From Corythucha ciliata (taxonomy: Eukaryota > Arthropoda > Insecta > Hemiptera > Tingidae): a stretch of 64,000 nt of DNA. Numbering within the stretch: the stretch's first letter is position 1; every line of letters begins with the position of its first letter. Shown one piece after another: positions 62,701-64,000 of this stretch. The DNA is taken from contig CM075942.1 of assembly GCA_038030265.1 (NCBI GenBank), positions 15,334,029 to 15,398,028 on the forward strand, read 5' to 3'. Under the pieces are notes generated by a model that had not been told where the DNA came from, did no database searches, and worked only from the letters and a program-made list of their open reading frames with translations. The translations under genes and the position numbers were made by a program.

Positions 62701-64000
62701 TATTCTCGTCATTAAAGGAGGGTTTCCACTTTTATTTTCTAGGGGGGTGGGGTCGAAGCGAACTCGAAGTAAAAGGATGGTGAACCCGTTCAACTCATGA
62801 GGGAAGTGCCCCCCCCCCTCCACCACATACACCACAAAGGATTGTCCTGATGGCTAATTTTGTCATTTTTGAAAATTCGAAGGACGTTAACTCCCGGGAG
62901 CTTGGTCATCCAAGCAAAAATGCAGTTTACGATGAAATGCGTTTCGACACGATGTTAAAGTCTCATTTTCATTAATTGTAACCCAGCTCGAGATAATTAA
63001 GAGAGAAAGTAACGAAAGACAAATAAATTAGCATTCGCAAAAACCATCGATTGATAAGAAGTGTCGCGACACCGGTCCCATCCAAAACAACCAGCACACG
63101 ATGATGATCATTTCTGGGAAACTCAGAGGCACCCTACCCCAGCTCAAACAACTTGAGTCTGGACAGTTCTCTTCACGCACCTACAAAGTTTATAATTGCT
63201 TTCTAATAATCGTAAAACAAATAATTGAAGCAAGTATGACATGATCCAAGATTGTTGAGAATGAGAAATGAATAGCCTCGCAATTAAATTTGATGGACAA
63301 AAAAAGAGTGGAAAGATTAATAATTTAATCACTTCTGGAATCACGAGACCCACCCCACCCCCAACAAACAGCAAGTAAAAGTTTCTTTCTTACTAACGGT
63401 GGCAAAACGTATTTTGTTTTCTGGAAAAAGTGTCCTAGAGACTATGATCGGGTTATATTTATTGAACCTTATCAAAAAAAGTAAACACGTAGAAGATTAT
63501 GAGGAGGGGGGATGGAATCTATTTCGGCGACAAAATAATAGTTATAAATGCTTCGCCAGTGTTGTTTAGGCTTGGGGGCTTGGGGGCACCAGCCTTAACA
63601 AGGCTCAAAGTGGGAAAATAAAATTATTTACGTAAGGTTGGCACCTTCCCGCCTATCACCACCCTGGGGGCTATCTCAGATCCGTAGGTTCAATCTTGGT
63701 AGGAAAAAAAGGAATTGCATAAAAATCTCATTCACGGATTTTTACACCTTGTTGAACGTCATTTTTTTTTTTTTTTTTTTCCTATTGGGTCGTAACGAAA
63801 AATGTTGGTATGGAGCAAACCCATGGAGGGGGGGGGATTCGTAAGTCCCAATTCCTTGTTTTATTATAATACTAGTTTTTATTGCGTAACGTTTTTAAAA
63901 CAATAAAAATTTTGACAGGTGTGTGTATTACCGGAAAACTCAGCATCCGAACATGATGGAAAGATAGGAGCGGTGTATAGGAAAGAGTGTCAAACAGGCC
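59756..64000. other. no gene seen
   Basis: AT-rich DNA with C/G runs (about 60420, 60683, 61511, 62809 and 63830) and a T-run at about 63761-63780. A strong minus-strand donor-like GAG|GTGAGTA at 62350/62349 is the only candidate for a non-coding ELOVL first exon that I noticed. No protein-coding sequence was recognised. Confidence 0.5.

Overview
The window is arthropod nuclear DNA, most likely from an insect. It carries two large, intron-rich genes arranged tail to tail. On the plus strand is the circadian clock gene period (per; coding exons from 1038 to 16470). On the minus strand is a very-long-chain fatty acid elongase (ELOVL; coding exons from 45840 down to 28853). Both were reconstructed exon by exon, and splice phases are consistent across every junction. 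PER keeps the conserved C-terminal block that fruit-fly PER lacks, so this is probably not a drosophilid. A hemipteran would fit, but the species cannot be named from sequence alone.

Layout. 1-1037: upstream of per, with a tandem E-box (CACGTG, 6-nt gap, CACGTT) at 821-838. 1038-16470: 24 per exons encoding about 1,183 residues; the start codon is not certain. The larger introns hold degenerate short-unit arrays and a 58-bp hairpin. 16471-17000: per 3' UTR. 17000-28150: intergenic DNA, mostly repeats: arrays of a roughly 30-nt unit, a TTAA-bounded palindrome, a 4.9-kb inverted-repeat transposon that itself carries a 2.37-kb Harbinger-like insertion, a mariner-like MITE and a hAT-like element with an 8-bp target duplication. 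28153-45969: the ELOVL gene. Two homologous versions of one exon (32935-33018 and 41930-42010) lie 8.9 kb apart, with an R1-clade LINE relic and a tRNA-like SINE between them. 45970-64000: no protein-coding gene was recognised; it holds MITEs, a foldback element with internal tandem repeats, and unique-looking AT-rich DNA.

How the genes work. PER is the negative limb of the circadian feedback loop and acts on CLOCK/CYCLE at E-boxes, which fits the E-box pair just upstream of its exons. ELOVL is an ER membrane condensing enzyme of fatty-acid elongation. There is no sign that the two genes are functionally linked.

Three observations stand out. (1) The two phase-0/phase-0 ELOVL exons look like a mutually exclusive pair. 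(2) Many degenerate arrays of a roughly 20-33-nt unit lie across introns and intergenic DNA; several reverse strand in mid-array, and I cannot assign them to a known repeat class. (3) The nested transposons include an internal 'empty site' that dates the insertion order.
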